From Acidobacteriota bacterium (GTDB lineage Bacteria; Acidobacteriota; Terriglobia; Terriglobales; Acidobacteriaceae), in contig JAJZGF010000012.1 of assembly GCA_021805025.1 (NCBI GenBank), forward strand, positions 1 to 47,172: a stretch of DNA of 47,172 nt, in the 5' to 3' direction. Positions within the stretch are counted from its first letter, which is position 1; every line of letters starts with the position of its first letter. The notes beneath the pieces are model-generated. The model ran no database searches. It was not told the DNA's origin and was given only the letters and a program-made list of their open reading frames with translations. The translations under genes and the position numbers were made by a program. Below, one piece after another: positions 1-7,593 of the stretch.

Positions 1-1
1 C

Positions 2-91
2 CGGCTATGGAAGAACTGTGAACGCAAGCTCAACACCAGCCTCCAAATGGTCCACGTGGCTTTCCTTAGACTGCTGCTCAGGAGATCGTAA
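2..91 (+). pseudogene. C-terminal end of an IS5-type transposase (partial)
   Basis: An open frame enters from the left edge and stops with TAA at 89-91. It reads as 29 residues with a cluster WKNCERKLNTSLQ followed by a hydrophobic stretch and a terminal LLLRRS. This resembles the C-termini I recall from IS5-family DDE transposases. The stop codon lies directly against a candidate terminal repeat (91-99). Whether the element upstream of the window is intact cannot be seen. It could instead be the tail of an unrelated gene, so confidence is moderate. Confidence 0.45.
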
Positions 92-103
92 ACAGGCTCT
101 TAG
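91..103. mobile_element. Candidate IS right end plus 4-bp target duplication
   Basis: AACAGGCTC (91-99) reads GAGCCTGTT on the other strand, which is like the outer ends of many IS5-family elements. It is followed by TTAG (100-103), which fits the YTAR target duplication known for IS5 elements. The left end lies outside the window, so the duplication cannot be confirmed. Confidence 0.4.
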
Positions 104-243
104 GCGCGCCTCGACCCTGTCTGGGCCGAGGTAGAACGCGCATGACCAGGTGGGCAAGAGAAGCGGGGAAGGCCCGTTGAGCGAGTGAGGGGACCGGGCA
201 GTTGATCGGCAGTTCTGAGGGTTACCCTGCGTAGATCGCCGGG
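104..243. other. Gap without a gene; weak hairpin at 109-131
   Basis: I see no coding sequence here. CCTCG (109-113) pairs with CGAGG (127-131) and an inner CCC with GGG around a 5-nt loop. It lies downstream of the minus-strand outer-membrane gene and could end its transcript, but there is no T-tract. Confidence 0.3.
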
Positions 244-846
244 TTAGAACTTATAAACCAAGCCAAATCCTACGTTTGCGTTCCAACCGATGTGCGGGGA
301 GTCTCCCTGCTGGTAAGGGACCACGGTGAAATCCGAAAAAATATCGTCGCCAGACAGCCGTAGCGCAACGCGCGGCGTCAGGTTGTAGTCCATGCCGATA
401 CCGACGCCACCCGCTGGAGATGCCGCGGGTGAGATATTGGCGCCGCCCGTATGAGCCACTCCGATCAAGGCGCGCACGAAGAGGCTGGTAGGCCCGTAGA
501 GTGAGGCATGCATCGTTGGACCTGCGAGATACTCATCGACGGAGGGATTGCCGACGGCCGCATTTGAGGCGGTCACGATCCATGCGTAGTGGCCACCCTC
601 CGCCGTCAGGCCAAAGTACTTACCCCAGTCCCGCGTAATGGAGGCGGTCACGCCCTGCAGGCCGCTGCGGGACTGATTCACCTGGTTGATGCTGGTGTAA
701 CCCCAGCCAACGAAGCCCTCGTACTTATAAGTGGGGCCGACCTGGCGCACGTGGGGCTTCTCAGGTGCGATCTGGGCGCATGCCAACAGAGGCGAAAGTG
801 CAACCGCTGAAGCGGTCAGAATCGATAGCAGCAACGTTCGTTTCAA
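244..846 (-). CDS. Outer-membrane beta-barrel protein
   Basis: Predicted 200-residue secreted protein. The start chosen is TTG at 846, because GAGGAG lies 8 nt upstream and translation then opens directly with a signal peptide: LKR, a hydrophobic run, and a cleavage-like ACAQ around residue 25. An ATG further upstream (912) would add 22 residues that look unlike a signal peptide. The mature part alternates hydrophobic and polar residues, is rich in Gly, Tyr and Asn, and ends GFGLVYKF with a terminal aromatic residue, the usual outer-membrane insertion signal. It looks like an OmpA/OmpW-like small barrel. The substrate or role is unknown. It is divergent from dxs across a gap of about 436 nt that contains two perfect inverted repeats. 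Confidence 0.7.
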   Translation of the reverse strand: MKRTLLLSILTASAVALSPLLACAQIAPEKPHVRQVGPTYKYEGFVGWGYTSINQVNQSRSGLQGVTASITRDWGKYFGLTAEGGHYAWIVTASNAAVGNPSVDEYLAGPTMHASLYGPTSLFVRALIGVAHTGGANISPAASPAGGVGIGMDYNLTPRVALRLSGDDIFSDFTVVPYQQGDSPHIGWNANVGFGLVYKF

Positions 847-941
847 TGCAAAACTCTCCTCAATCCTGTGAGGGATTGCGCTGACTTTCCCGCACGACGC
901 AGCTTTCATCACTCAATCGATCGGTGGAAAGCAACGCCGGT

Positions 942-961
942 CTTTGCGTAGACGCGCAAAG
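942..961. promoter_or_regulatory. Inverted repeat upstream of the barrel gene
   Basis: CTTTGCG (942-948) and CGCAAAG (955-961) form a perfect 7-bp inverted repeat around a 6-nt centre. It lies about 96 nt upstream of the TTG start of the outer-membrane gene and could be an operator or an RNA hairpin in its leader. Confidence 0.4.
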
Positions 962-1005
962 CTGTTCCCCGTGAGCGGCGCCATGGGTTTCGTCTGGTAC
1001 ACACA

Positions 1006-1019
1006 TAGACTATCGTCTA
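1006..1019. promoter_or_regulatory. Second inverted repeat, TAGAC-N4-GTCTA
   Basis: TAGAC (1006-1010) and GTCTA (1015-1019) are a perfect inverted repeat with a 4-nt spacer. CGTCTAC (1014-1020) is the reverse complement of GTAGACG at 948-954, inside the loop region of the other repeat, so the two sites share a sequence. This may be a binding site in the dxs/barrel divergent region. Confidence 0.35.
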
Positions 1020-1125
1020 CCCCCCATATTGAAGAAGTGCGGCGGGAGCAGGGTTGGAAGATAGACCGTTGAACGACGTTGCCGGCTGTGCACGCCAAGC
1101 CCCGGAAGCGTACCATCTCGCGGAT

Positions 1126-1134
1126 TGTTATACT
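1126..1134 (+). promoter_or_regulatory. Extended -10 promoter candidate for dxs
   Basis: TGT-TATACT matches the TGn-TATAAT extended -10 pattern. No good -35 element lies 16-18 nt upstream. Transcription would start near 1141 and give a leader of about 140 nt before the dxs ATG. Confidence 0.35.
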
Positions 1135-1282
1135 TAATTGGCACATTTGCGCGGCTTGCTTCACCTGGCGCGACACGCAGGCAAACTTCTCTGCGAAGGG
1201 CGTGAAGGCAAGCTGGATCGAACTCCGCCGGACTGGCGGAATCGCCCCTGGAAGCCCGGTTTTTGCGGGGGAAGGGCAACAC

Positions 1283-3172
1283 ATGGGAACACTGCTGGAA
1301 TCCATTCACTCGCCTGCTGACGTAAAGCGCTTGAGCCACGCGCAGATGGGTGAGCTGGCGGAAGAGATTCGCGCCTTCCTGATTCAGACCCTTTCCAAAA
1401 CCGGCGGGCACCTCGGCCCCAACCTGGGCGTAGTTGAGCTTACGCTGGCCCTGCACGCAGTCTTCAACACGCCTCAGGACAGGATTCTCTTCGATGTGAG
1501 CCACCAGGCCTACGTGCACAAAATTGTGACCGGGCGGCTGGACCGCTTCGAGACCATTCGGCAGGCGGGCGGGCTCAACGGCTTTATGCTGCGCACGGAA
1601 AGCGAGCATGACTGCTACGGTGCGGGTCACGCGGGCACGGCGCTTTCAGCCGCGCTGGGCATGGCTGTGGCGCGCGATCTGGCGGGCGGCGATGAGCACG
1701 TCGTGGCTGTAGCCGGCGATGCGGCGTTTACAAATGGCATTTCGTTTGAGGCGCTGAATAATATCGCCGAGCAGACCAAGCGGCTGATTGTGGTATTGAA
1801 CGACAACGAGTGGTCCATTGACCGCAATGTGGGCGCGATTGCACGACACTTCCACCGCATCGTGACCAACGAGCATTACCGCAGCTTTCATGAGTCGGCT
1901 GCGAGGCTGGTGGAGCGCTTCGGCGGCAAGACGGCGGTCAACGTGGTGCGTCGCGCCGAGGAAGCGGCAAAGAGCATGTTGTGGCCTTCCATTCTGTTTG
2001 AGGAGTTCGGTCTGCAATATTTCGGACCGATCGATGGGCACAATATTCCGCTGCTGGTAGAGACCTTCAATTTTCTCAAGGCGGAGAACCGGCCGGTGCT
2101 GCTGCATGTTCTCACGCAGAAAGGGCGCGGCTACCAACCCGCGCTGGATGGTCAGAAGAAGTTTCACGGTCTTGGTCCGTATGACCCGGAAACAGGCAAG
2201 ACCAAGCCTGCCGGGCAGTTGACGTACTCTGAGGTTTTTGCGAACACGCTGGTGGAACTTGCAAACATCGACGAGCGCGTGGTGGCCATCACGGCTGCCA
2301 TGCCGAACGGTACCGGTCTCGATCTTTTTCGCCCGCATCACCCGCGGCGCTACTTTGACGTGGGTATCGCTGAGGAGCACGCGGTGATTTTCGCCGCAGG
2401 CATGGCGACAAGGGGCTACAGGCCGGTGTGCGCGATTTACTCCACGTTTCTGCAGCGCGCATTCGACCCGATTGTGCACGATGTATGCCTGCAGAAGCTT
2501 CCCGTGGTCTTCTGCATGGATCGCGCGGGACTCTCCGGCGACGATGGGCCAACGCATCACGGATTGTTTGACATCAGCTACCTGCGCGGTATTCCGGATA
2601 TTGTGCTGATGGCGCCCAGGGATGAAGACGAGCTGTCGGACATGATGAAGACAGCCTTGGAACTGCCGGGCCCAAGCGCGATTCGCTATCCGCGAGGCGT
2701 AGTGGCAGGGGTGGCGCGCAAGGCAGAGCCGCAATCGCTTCCGATTGGCAAAGCGGAACTGCTTGTCGATGGCTCCGACGTAGCGATTCTTGGATTGGGG
2801 CCGATGATTGAACTGGCCAAGGGGCTGGGTGCCCGACTGGAACTGGACGGTTTTTCGGCGGCAGTGATCAATCCGCGCTTCGTCAAGCCGCTTGACCGCG
2901 AAATGCTGCAGAGCTTTGCACACCGGGTTGCCGCGTTTGTCACGTTTGAAGATCACGTGAAGATGGGAGGCTTCGGCTCGGCCGTTGTAGAGGCTCTGGA
3001 CGACATGGGGCTCGCGGTTCCGGTAGTGCGCATCGGATGGCCGGATCAGTTTATTGAGCACGGCAAGGTGGATGCGCTTCGCGCCCGCTATGGCCTGACC
3101 GTAGAGGATGCCTACGCGCAGGTGTTGCCCCTTTTGACCCAGCGGCAGCGCCGCACGCTCGTGGCAAGCTGA
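1283..3172 (+). CDS. dxs: 1-deoxy-D-xylulose-5-phosphate synthase
   Basis: Condenses pyruvate and glyceraldehyde 3-phosphate to DXP, the first step of the methylerythritol phosphate isoprenoid pathway; cytosolic and thiamine diphosphate dependent. The ATG at 1283 gives 629 residues, the normal family length, and follows GGGGGAAGGG closely; a longer in-frame extension to 1079 has no family resemblance. Recognisable parts are DVSHQAY near the N-terminus, the cofactor segment GDAAFTNG (D146) with NDNE (N173-N175), the catalytic glutamate in AEEHAV (E364) and STFLQRA/DRAG in the pyrimidine domain. The usual GDG is GDA here and HSSTS is HAGTA, so this is a divergent subtype of the kind I recall from Verrucomicrobia and Acidobacteria. 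Undecaprenyl phosphate derived from this pathway carries lipid II made by the downstream dcw genes, though the two are not co-transcribed. Confidence 0.93.
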   Translation: MGTLLESIHSPADVKRLSHAQMGELAEEIRAFLIQTLSKTGGHLGPNLGVVELTLALHAVFNTPQDRILFDVSHQAYVHKIVTGRLDRFETIRQAGGLNGFMLRTESEHDCYGAGHAGTALSAALGMAVARDLAGGDEHVVAVAGDAAFTNGISFEALNNIAEQTKRLIVVLNDNEWSIDRNVGAIARHFHRIVTNEHYRSFHESAARLVERFGGKTAVNVVRRAEEAAKSMLWPSILFEEFGLQYFGPIDGHNIPLLVETFNFLKAENRPVLLHVLTQKGRGYQPALDGQKKFHGLGPYDPETGKTKPAGQLTYSEVFANTLVELANIDERVVAITAAMPNGTGLDLFRPHHPRRYFDVGIAEEHAVIFAAGMATRGYRPVCAIYSTFLQRAFDPIVHDVCLQKLPVVFCMDRAGLSGDDGPTHHGLFDISYLRGIPDIVLMAPRDEDELSDMMKTALELPGPSAIRYPRGVVAGVARKAEPQSLPIGKAELLVDGSDVAILGLGPMIELAKGLGARLELDGFSAAVINPRFVKPLDREMLQSFAHRVAAFVTFEDHVKMGGFGSAVVEALDDMGLAVPVVRIGWPDQFIEHGKVDALRARYGLTVEDAYAQVLPLLTQRQRRTLVAS

Positions 3173-3202
3173 GACTCCGGAGATCACATGCTGATGCCGT
3201 GT

Positions 3203-3224
3203 GCCACTGCCCGTACGCAGTGGC
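3203..3224 (+). terminator. Hairpin after dxs
   Basis: GCCACTGC (3203-3210) and GCAGTGGC (3217-3224) form a perfect 8-bp stem with a 6-nt loop, 30 nt after the dxs stop. There is no T-tract, so it is either a factor-assisted terminator or an mRNA-stabilising hairpin. Confidence 0.45.
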
Positions 3225-3303
3225 CATGATGGCTCACCGACGCGGTGGGGCAGGCGCTTCGCTTCAGCGCGTATGCGACAATCCCAAGCAGAACGTTTTC
3301 TAT

Positions 3304-4764
3304 ATGCGAATTGTTCATAGGGTTCCGGCGTGGATCGTTGGAGGAGCATTGGCCGCTTCCTTTTGCTGGCCGCAGGCAGCTCCAGCGCCCGCAACTCCGC
3401 TCGTACTGGCAGGCGGCACAGTGGTGGACGTCACGAATTGGGGCCGCTCTGCCCGAGATCTGCAGGATGCGGTCGTCATCGTGAATGAGGGCCTGATTAG
3501 TGCCGTGGGTTCGCGGACGGATGTGCTCATACCCAAAGGCGCGCGGGTCATCGATTGCACCGGCAAGTTCGTTGTCCCCGGCCTGGTGGATGGCTTTGCC
3601 GGCATGAACAGCCAGGGGCAGGCCAGCGCGAACCTCTACATGGGCGTCACGACCGTGGTAGCTCGCTCCGACAGCGAGCGCGGCCGAATCGACTTTGCTG
3701 CCAATCCCCGGCCGCATCTGTATCCGGTTGACTCGATCGGCTCAACCGACAACTGGAGCCTGCTTGTCGGACAGAAGGATTGGGCCGCACGACTCAGGGA
3801 AGCTGGACATACCGTCGAGCTGAGCCCTGAGGACACGGCCCGCCAGCTGAATGACACAGCGCGCATGGGTACACGCGCGCTGTGGCTTGGCCCGGATTTG
3901 ACGGCGGCTAATACACAGTGGATTATTGCCCGCGCACACCAGATGGGACTGGTCACGTACGGCCAGTTTGTTGCCACTCCTTACAGCGTCGGGATTGAGG
4001 CCGGTGTCGACGCGCTCGTTCACATGGGCCGGTATGAACTGGGTGTGATTCCCGATGAGTTGCAGAGGCCGCTGGTCGATGATCCTTACGGATCGGCCGC
4101 GACCACGGCGTACGACTATGCACAGCACCTGCCGCCGATGGACCCGCTTCTTCACAGTTATGTGCGTTTTATCGTCGCGCACCATACGGCTTTGGCACCC
4201 ACCTTAAGTGAGTATTTTCTGCGCTTGCCCCAGCACCGCAACCTATGGCTCGAACCTGCCGCGGCCCTGCTCAATCCGGCCAATCTTTCCGATCCGCCGG
4301 ACAGGGGAACGGGAGAGATAACCTATCCGCTTTCGCCGTGGACACGGCATCTGCCCAATGCGGCATTGCGCTGGATGGAGGAAGGCCAGCGCAAGAAAGC
4401 CGATCAGGCCGCGATGCGGCTGTGGCAGATCAATGAAACCATCTTTGCTGCAGGCCCGCATTATCTGGCCGCCTCCGGGGCGTCTGCAATGGGTACCATG
4501 CCGGGCATCTCCCTGCACACGGAGCTGGAGATGCTGGTGCGACTGGGACTTTCTCCGCGCGAAGCGCTGGCTGCCGCCACGAACAACTTCGCCCTTCAGT
4601 TCGGGTGGAGAGAGCTGGGCGAGGTTGCCCCAGGACGACGCGCAGATATTCTGGTGCTCGACGGGGACCCTACCGCGAGCGCCTGGAACGTGCGTCGCAT
4701 TTCCACGTTGATCCTGGGTGGCGAGGTCATCGACCGCGACGCGCTGCTGAACGCAAAGAAGTAG
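3304..4764 (+). CDS. Secreted amidohydrolase-fold protein lacking metal ligands
   Basis: A 486-residue protein that opens with a signal peptide (MRIVHRVPAW, hydrophobic run, PQAAPAPA) from ATG 3304. No strong ribosome binding site is visible. It has the amidohydrolase layout: an N-terminal beta-sandwich strand (LAGGTVVDV), a PGLVDGF segment, a TIM-barrel, and a C-terminal ADILVLDGDP-GEVID. The residues that normally bind zinc look replaced. The HxH after PGLxD is FAG, the histidine after the AHxxG helix is in TYGQ, and the aspartate near the end is in ASGASAMG; only VHM retains a histidine near its usual place. It is therefore probably a pseudoenzyme or has a changed function. The neighbours give no clue; it lies alone between dxs and a minus-strand gene, 10 nt tail to tail. 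Confidence 0.75.
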   Translation: MRIVHRVPAWIVGGALAASFCWPQAAPAPATPLVLAGGTVVDVTNWGRSARDLQDAVVIVNEGLISAVGSRTDVLIPKGARVIDCTGKFVVPGLVDGFAGMNSQGQASANLYMGVTTVVARSDSERGRIDFAANPRPHLYPVDSIGSTDNWSLLVGQKDWAARLREAGHTVELSPEDTARQLNDTARMGTRALWLGPDLTAANTQWIIARAHQMGLVTYGQFVATPYSVGIEAGVDALVHMGRYELGVIPDELQRPLVDDPYGSAATTAYDYAQHLPPMDPLLHSYVRFIVAHHTALAPTLSEYFLRLPQHRNLWLEPAAALLNPANLSDPPDRGTGEITYPLSPWTRHLPNAALRWMEEGQRKKADQAAMRLWQINETIFAAGPHYLAASGASAMGTMPGISLHTELEMLVRLGLSPREALAAATNNFALQFGWRELGEVAPGRRADILVLDGDPTASAWNVRRISTLILGGEVIDRDALLNAKK

Positions 4765-4774
4765 TCAGAGTTGC

Positions 4775-5326
4775 TTACGCCGGAGTCGATGGCACGTTTG
4801 CAGCAGACTCCAGCATCTTCGGCAGCCGCATCTGCCGGGCGGCGAACGAGCGCTGAAGCTGCGAGCGCACCACCGCAGAGGCCAGCGCGCCAATTGCGCC
4901 CAGCGGCAGGGCAAACTCAATGTCGTCGGTGACGAGTGTGCCCATTTGCCCGTTGCGGATTTCCGCGATGGTTCCGTGCCGATGGCGGAAGAATGCGAAC
5001 GGACCTTGGATCTGCTCATCACAGAAGTGACTCTTCCAGACAAATTCGGTGATGCGCGCCATCCAGCGGACGCGATAGGGAAGCACCGCGAAAGGACAGA
5101 AGCTGATCAGAATCTCCGAGCCGACACCCGCGTGCGGATTGGCAAAGCTGATCTCACTCGCGTGATTCGTGTCAAACCTCGGGGGCGCTTTGATGCGCGC
5201 TTCTTCAATGCGCGTTTTGAGCGCAGGCGGCATCAGGCGCGGCAGGTTGAGCGGATCCGCAAAAAAGGCAAAGACCATCTCCACTGGAAACGGAACCCAT
5301 TGGCGAGCGGCAAATTGTTGCTTCAT
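4775..5326 (-). CDS. SRPBCC (START-like) family protein
   Basis: A 183-residue cytosolic protein from ATG 5326; an in-frame TTG at 5341 would add five residues, and neither has a clear ribosome binding site. The N-terminus has the SRPBCC signature pattern: an early strand (QFAARQWVPFP), then a helix VEMVFAFFADPLNLPRLMPP, with strands ending at FVWKSHFCDEQIQGPF and a DDIEFALPLG strand before a long C-terminal helix. Proteins of this type bind hydrophobic ligands or act as cyclases; relatives are often annotated as cell-division-inhibitor-like or polyketide-cyclase-like without proof. The ligand is unknown. It may be transcribed with the fasciclin gene upstream on the same strand (gap 113 nt). 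Confidence 0.7.
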   Translation of the reverse strand: MKQQFAARQWVPFPVEMVFAFFADPLNLPRLMPPALKTRIEEARIKAPPRFDTNHASEISFANPHAGVGSEILISFCPFAVLPYRVRWMARITEFVWKSHFCDEQIQGPFAFFRHRHGTIAEIRNGQMGTLVTDDIEFALPLGAIGALASAVVRSQLQRSFAARQMRLPKMLESAANVPSTPA

Positions 5327-5439
5327 CGTGCGGTGGTCCAATGCAATCTGAATTCAAGGCTGTTTGCACACAGCGATGCAGCGGATCTGCCTGCATCGCC
5401 GCGTGCAAAGCAATCAAGCGCGCTGGATTGCTTCGGCGC

Positions 5440-6000
5440 TTAGTTCGGCAGCAGAACCGAGTCAATCACGTGAATCACGCCGTTTGACTGATACACATCG
5501 GCGATGGTCACGGTCGCGGTCCCGCCTTTTTCGTCCGTCAGCACAACCTTGCCGTCCTGCAGAGACGCGGTGATCGTGCCGCCTTCCACGGTCTTCAGTG
5601 CAGCTTTGCCATGACCCTTTTTGATCAGCTTGATCAGATCATGGGAACTGACCTTGCCCGCCACAACATGATAGGTCAGCACTATCACAAGCTGGTTCTT
5701 GTTCTCGGGCTTCAGCAGCGTGTCAACCGTGCCCGCAGGCAGCTTGGCAAAGGCCTCATTAGTGGGCGCAAAGACAGTGAAGGGTCCGGGACTCTCCAGC
5801 GTCTCTACCAGTCCGGCGGCCTTTACGGCGGCAACCAGCGTGGTGTGATCCGGGGAGTTGACCGCGTTCTCCACGATGTTCTTTACCGGACACATGGCTG
5901 CGCCGCCCACATCCGGATCTTTCTGCGCATGGATCATTGCGGTTGGAAGTGTAAGCGACAGGGCCGCGACGGCGGCGAGAATGAACTGTTTGCGGTGCAT
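5440..6000 (-). CDS. Secreted fasciclin (beta-Ig-H3) domain protein
   Basis: A 186-residue exported protein. ATG 6000 was chosen because GGAGAAG lies about 10 nt upstream and the product then begins with a clean signal peptide (MHRKQF, hydrophobic run, IHAQ). A single fasciclin domain fills residues about 38-186. The first conserved block is FTVFAPTNEAFAKLP, the second contains YHVVAGKV, and the end is NGVIHVIDSVLLPN. Family members mediate adhesion or sit in extracellular matrices; in bacteria the partners are mostly unknown. It is divergent from the DUF2127 gene. Confidence 0.88.
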   Translation of the reverse strand: MHRKQFILAAVAALSLTLPTAMIHAQKDPDVGGAAMCPVKNIVENAVNSPDHTTLVAAVKAAGLVETLESPGPFTVFAPTNEAFAKLPAGTVDTLLKPENKNQLVIVLTYHVVAGKVSSHDLIKLIKKGHGKAALKTVEGGTITASLQDGKVVLTDEKGGTATVTIADVYQSNGVIHVIDSVLLPN

Positions 6001-6204
6001 AGGCGTTGTCTTCTCCGGTGGCAATTTTTGTTCCTATGACGTAACGCGCCGCAGGCGCACTTGGATTCGAGCAACCCGGCGGAGATATGACCCGATGCAC
6101 AATGTGTATGCAATTTGTGGATACCGGCGAAGCGGACGTGCTTTTGAGAGAAGCAGGCATCATCATGTAACGTATCGGTAGCGGAACCCTTTCACTGGCT
6201 GGAC

Positions 6205-6720
6205 GTGGATATCATCGATTCTCGACGCAACACCCGCGTGTTACCCAGAAAGCACAATCGCCTGCTCGTGCTGATCGCGGCCTACAAGGTTGTGCAGGCT
6301 TTGCTGTTCGCATCTGTCGGGGTGGGCGCCCTGCGTCTCCTGCACAAGGACGCGGGCGATGTGTTGGCGCAGGTGACCACGGATCTCCGCTTCAATCCCG
6401 AGTCGCGCTTTGTGAACTTCATCCTGGACGAAGCCGCGCTGCTCAACGACCCTCTACTCCGACGCATCGGCCTGGTTGCCTTCTGCTATGCGGGCGTCAG
6501 CCTGGTCGAGGGAATTGGTCTCTATCTTGAGCAGGCATGGGCCGAATACCTCACATTGGTCATCACGGCCTCGTTCCTGCCCTGGGAAGTCTTTGAAGTC
6601 TTCCGCAGGCTGACCTGGGTGCGAGTCGGGCTGCTCATCGTGAACGCACTGGTCTTGATCTACCTGCTCATGCTGGTTTCCACGCGCAAGAAGCAGCAGG
6701 AGAGCAACAATGAGGGATAG
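6205..6720 (+). CDS. DUF2127 membrane protein
   Basis: A 171-residue integral membrane protein starting with GTG 6205; no strong ribosome binding site is seen. After a short basic N-terminus there are about four hydrophobic segments (around residues 20-42, 85-107, 111-130 and 137-157), then a Lys/Gln/Glu tail. The segment EGIGLYLEQAWAEYL followed by PWEVFEV matches the conserved EGxGLxxxxxWAEYL / P-E pattern that I recall for the DUF2127 family. The function is unknown. It stands alone upstream of the dcw promoter. Confidence 0.75.
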   Translation: MDIIDSRRNTRVLPRKHNRLLVLIAAYKVVQALLFASVGVGALRLLHKDAGDVLAQVTTDLRFNPESRFVNFILDEAALLNDPLLRRIGLVAFCYAGVSLVEGIGLYLEQAWAEYLTLVITASFLPWEVFEVFRRLTWVRVGLLIVNALVLIYLLMLVSTRKKQQESNNEG

Positions 6721-6914
6721 TTTCGCCTTTTGTTTTCCTTTAACGCGTTCTGCGTCCCTTGCCTAGCCCTGAGTCACCCGCCTGAACCTTACAAGTAAAC
6801 ACAATAGGTTGTGCTTGATTGATTTGAAGAGCCTATTAGGCAGGTCGATCGGGGTCGATTGACTCAATCGACTTTAGATACACAGGCCCGTTCCGCTTTC
6901 AATCACTTTTGGTA
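6721..6914. other. Non-coding spacer before the dcw promoter
   Basis: No gene is seen. The stretch is lower in GC than its surroundings and contains GATCGGGGTCGATTG-like partial repeats (near 6844), but no convincing hairpin terminator. Confidence 0.4.
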
Positions 6915-6943
6915 TTGGAGGGAGCAACAAGGTGGGCTATTAT
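6915..6943 (+). promoter_or_regulatory. Sigma70-type promoter of the dcw cluster
   Basis: TTGGAG (6915-6920) and TATTAT (6938-6943) are separated by 17 nt, an ideal housekeeping spacing. The expected start near 6950 places the MraZ boxes at the start of the transcript, leaving a leader of about 170 nt before mraZ. Confidence 0.6.
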
Positions 6944-6950
6944 CGTGTCT

Positions 6951-6990
6951 GAAGTGGAGTAAAAGGGAGTAAAAGGGAGTCGAAGGGTAA
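6951..6990 (+). promoter_or_regulatory. Four MraZ-box-like 10-bp direct repeats
   Basis: Four consecutive 10-bp units read GAAGTGGAGT, AAAAGGGAGT, AAAAGGGAGT and CGAAGGGTAA. The core GGGAGT or GTGGAGT recurs exactly every 10 bp, i.e. on one helix face. MraZ is known to bind GTGG/TGGG-type repeats with this spacing just ahead of its own gene, so this is the likely autoregulatory operator. Its place just past the -10 element suggests repression. Confidence 0.8.
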
Positions 6991-7118
6991 GTTCTAAGGC
7001 AAGATTACCTGATTTTCTCCCTACGAGCTTAGAGTTTGCGGTCGAAAGGCTTCTCGAACCATCCTGAACAACCCCGGTTGGGCAGGGGAGATAAGACGGG
7101 CACACGAGGGTCGGGGCT

Positions 7119-7568
7119 ATGTTTCGCGGAAACCATCTGGCGAAGGTTGATGAAAAAGGGCGGTTGAAGCTGCCCTCTGCCTTCAAGCAACTGGTGGATG
7201 CTGCCCATGTGACGCAGTTTTACGTGACCAGTACGGACGGCAAGAGCGCCGAGATTTGGCCGCTCCCCGAATGGGAAAAGCGGGAAGAGCAGTTGGCGGA
7301 CGCCAGCACGATGGATGACGCCGTGAAGAAGTACCTGAACATGACCAGCTACTACGGTCAGCAGGTGGAGATGGACAACCAGGCCCGGCTCCTGTTGCCG
7401 CAGATTTTGCGCAGTTCGGCCGCGCTGGATGCCGAAGTGACGGTTTTTGGCATGAGGACTTACCTGGAAGTGCATAACCGGGAGATCTTCGAGCGGAATC
7501 TGCAGGAGAACGAATTGACGGTCGAGGATCGCAAGGCAATGGCGGCCATCCTGAGCCGTCGCGGTTGA
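7119..7568 (+). CDS. mraZ: Transcriptional regulator MraZ
   Basis: A 149-residue DNA-binding protein, the usual first gene of a dcw cluster. It carries two SpoVT/AbrB-type half domains. The first begins MFRGNHLAKVDEKGRLKLPS (the conserved DxKGRLxLP) and the second contains DNQARLLLPQILR at about residues 85-100. It assembles into a ring that contacts several 10-bp repeats; four such repeats lie at 6951-6990, so it probably controls its own operon. The ATG at 7119 is preceded by a weak GAGGGTCGGGG. The rsmH start lies 25 nt after its stop. Confidence 0.95.
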   Translation: MFRGNHLAKVDEKGRLKLPSAFKQLVDAAHVTQFYVTSTDGKSAEIWPLPEWEKREEQLADASTMDDAVKKYLNMTSYYGQQVEMDNQARLLLPQILRSSAALDAEVTVFGMRTYLEVHNREIFERNLQENELTVEDRKAMAAILSRRG

Positions 7569-7593
7569 GGTGAAATCCCCCCAGGGGGAGCGC

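Noticed and set aside
104-243. A structured RNA (RNase P or tmRNA-like) near the left edge
   Set aside because: The GGACCGGGCAG-like string is reminiscent of such RNAs, but the conserved core blocks are missing and the length is too short.
1079-1282. A 68-residue N-terminal extension of DXS
   Set aside because: It would exceed the family length, contains the promoter-like -10 element, and the ATG at 1283 has a good ribosome binding site.
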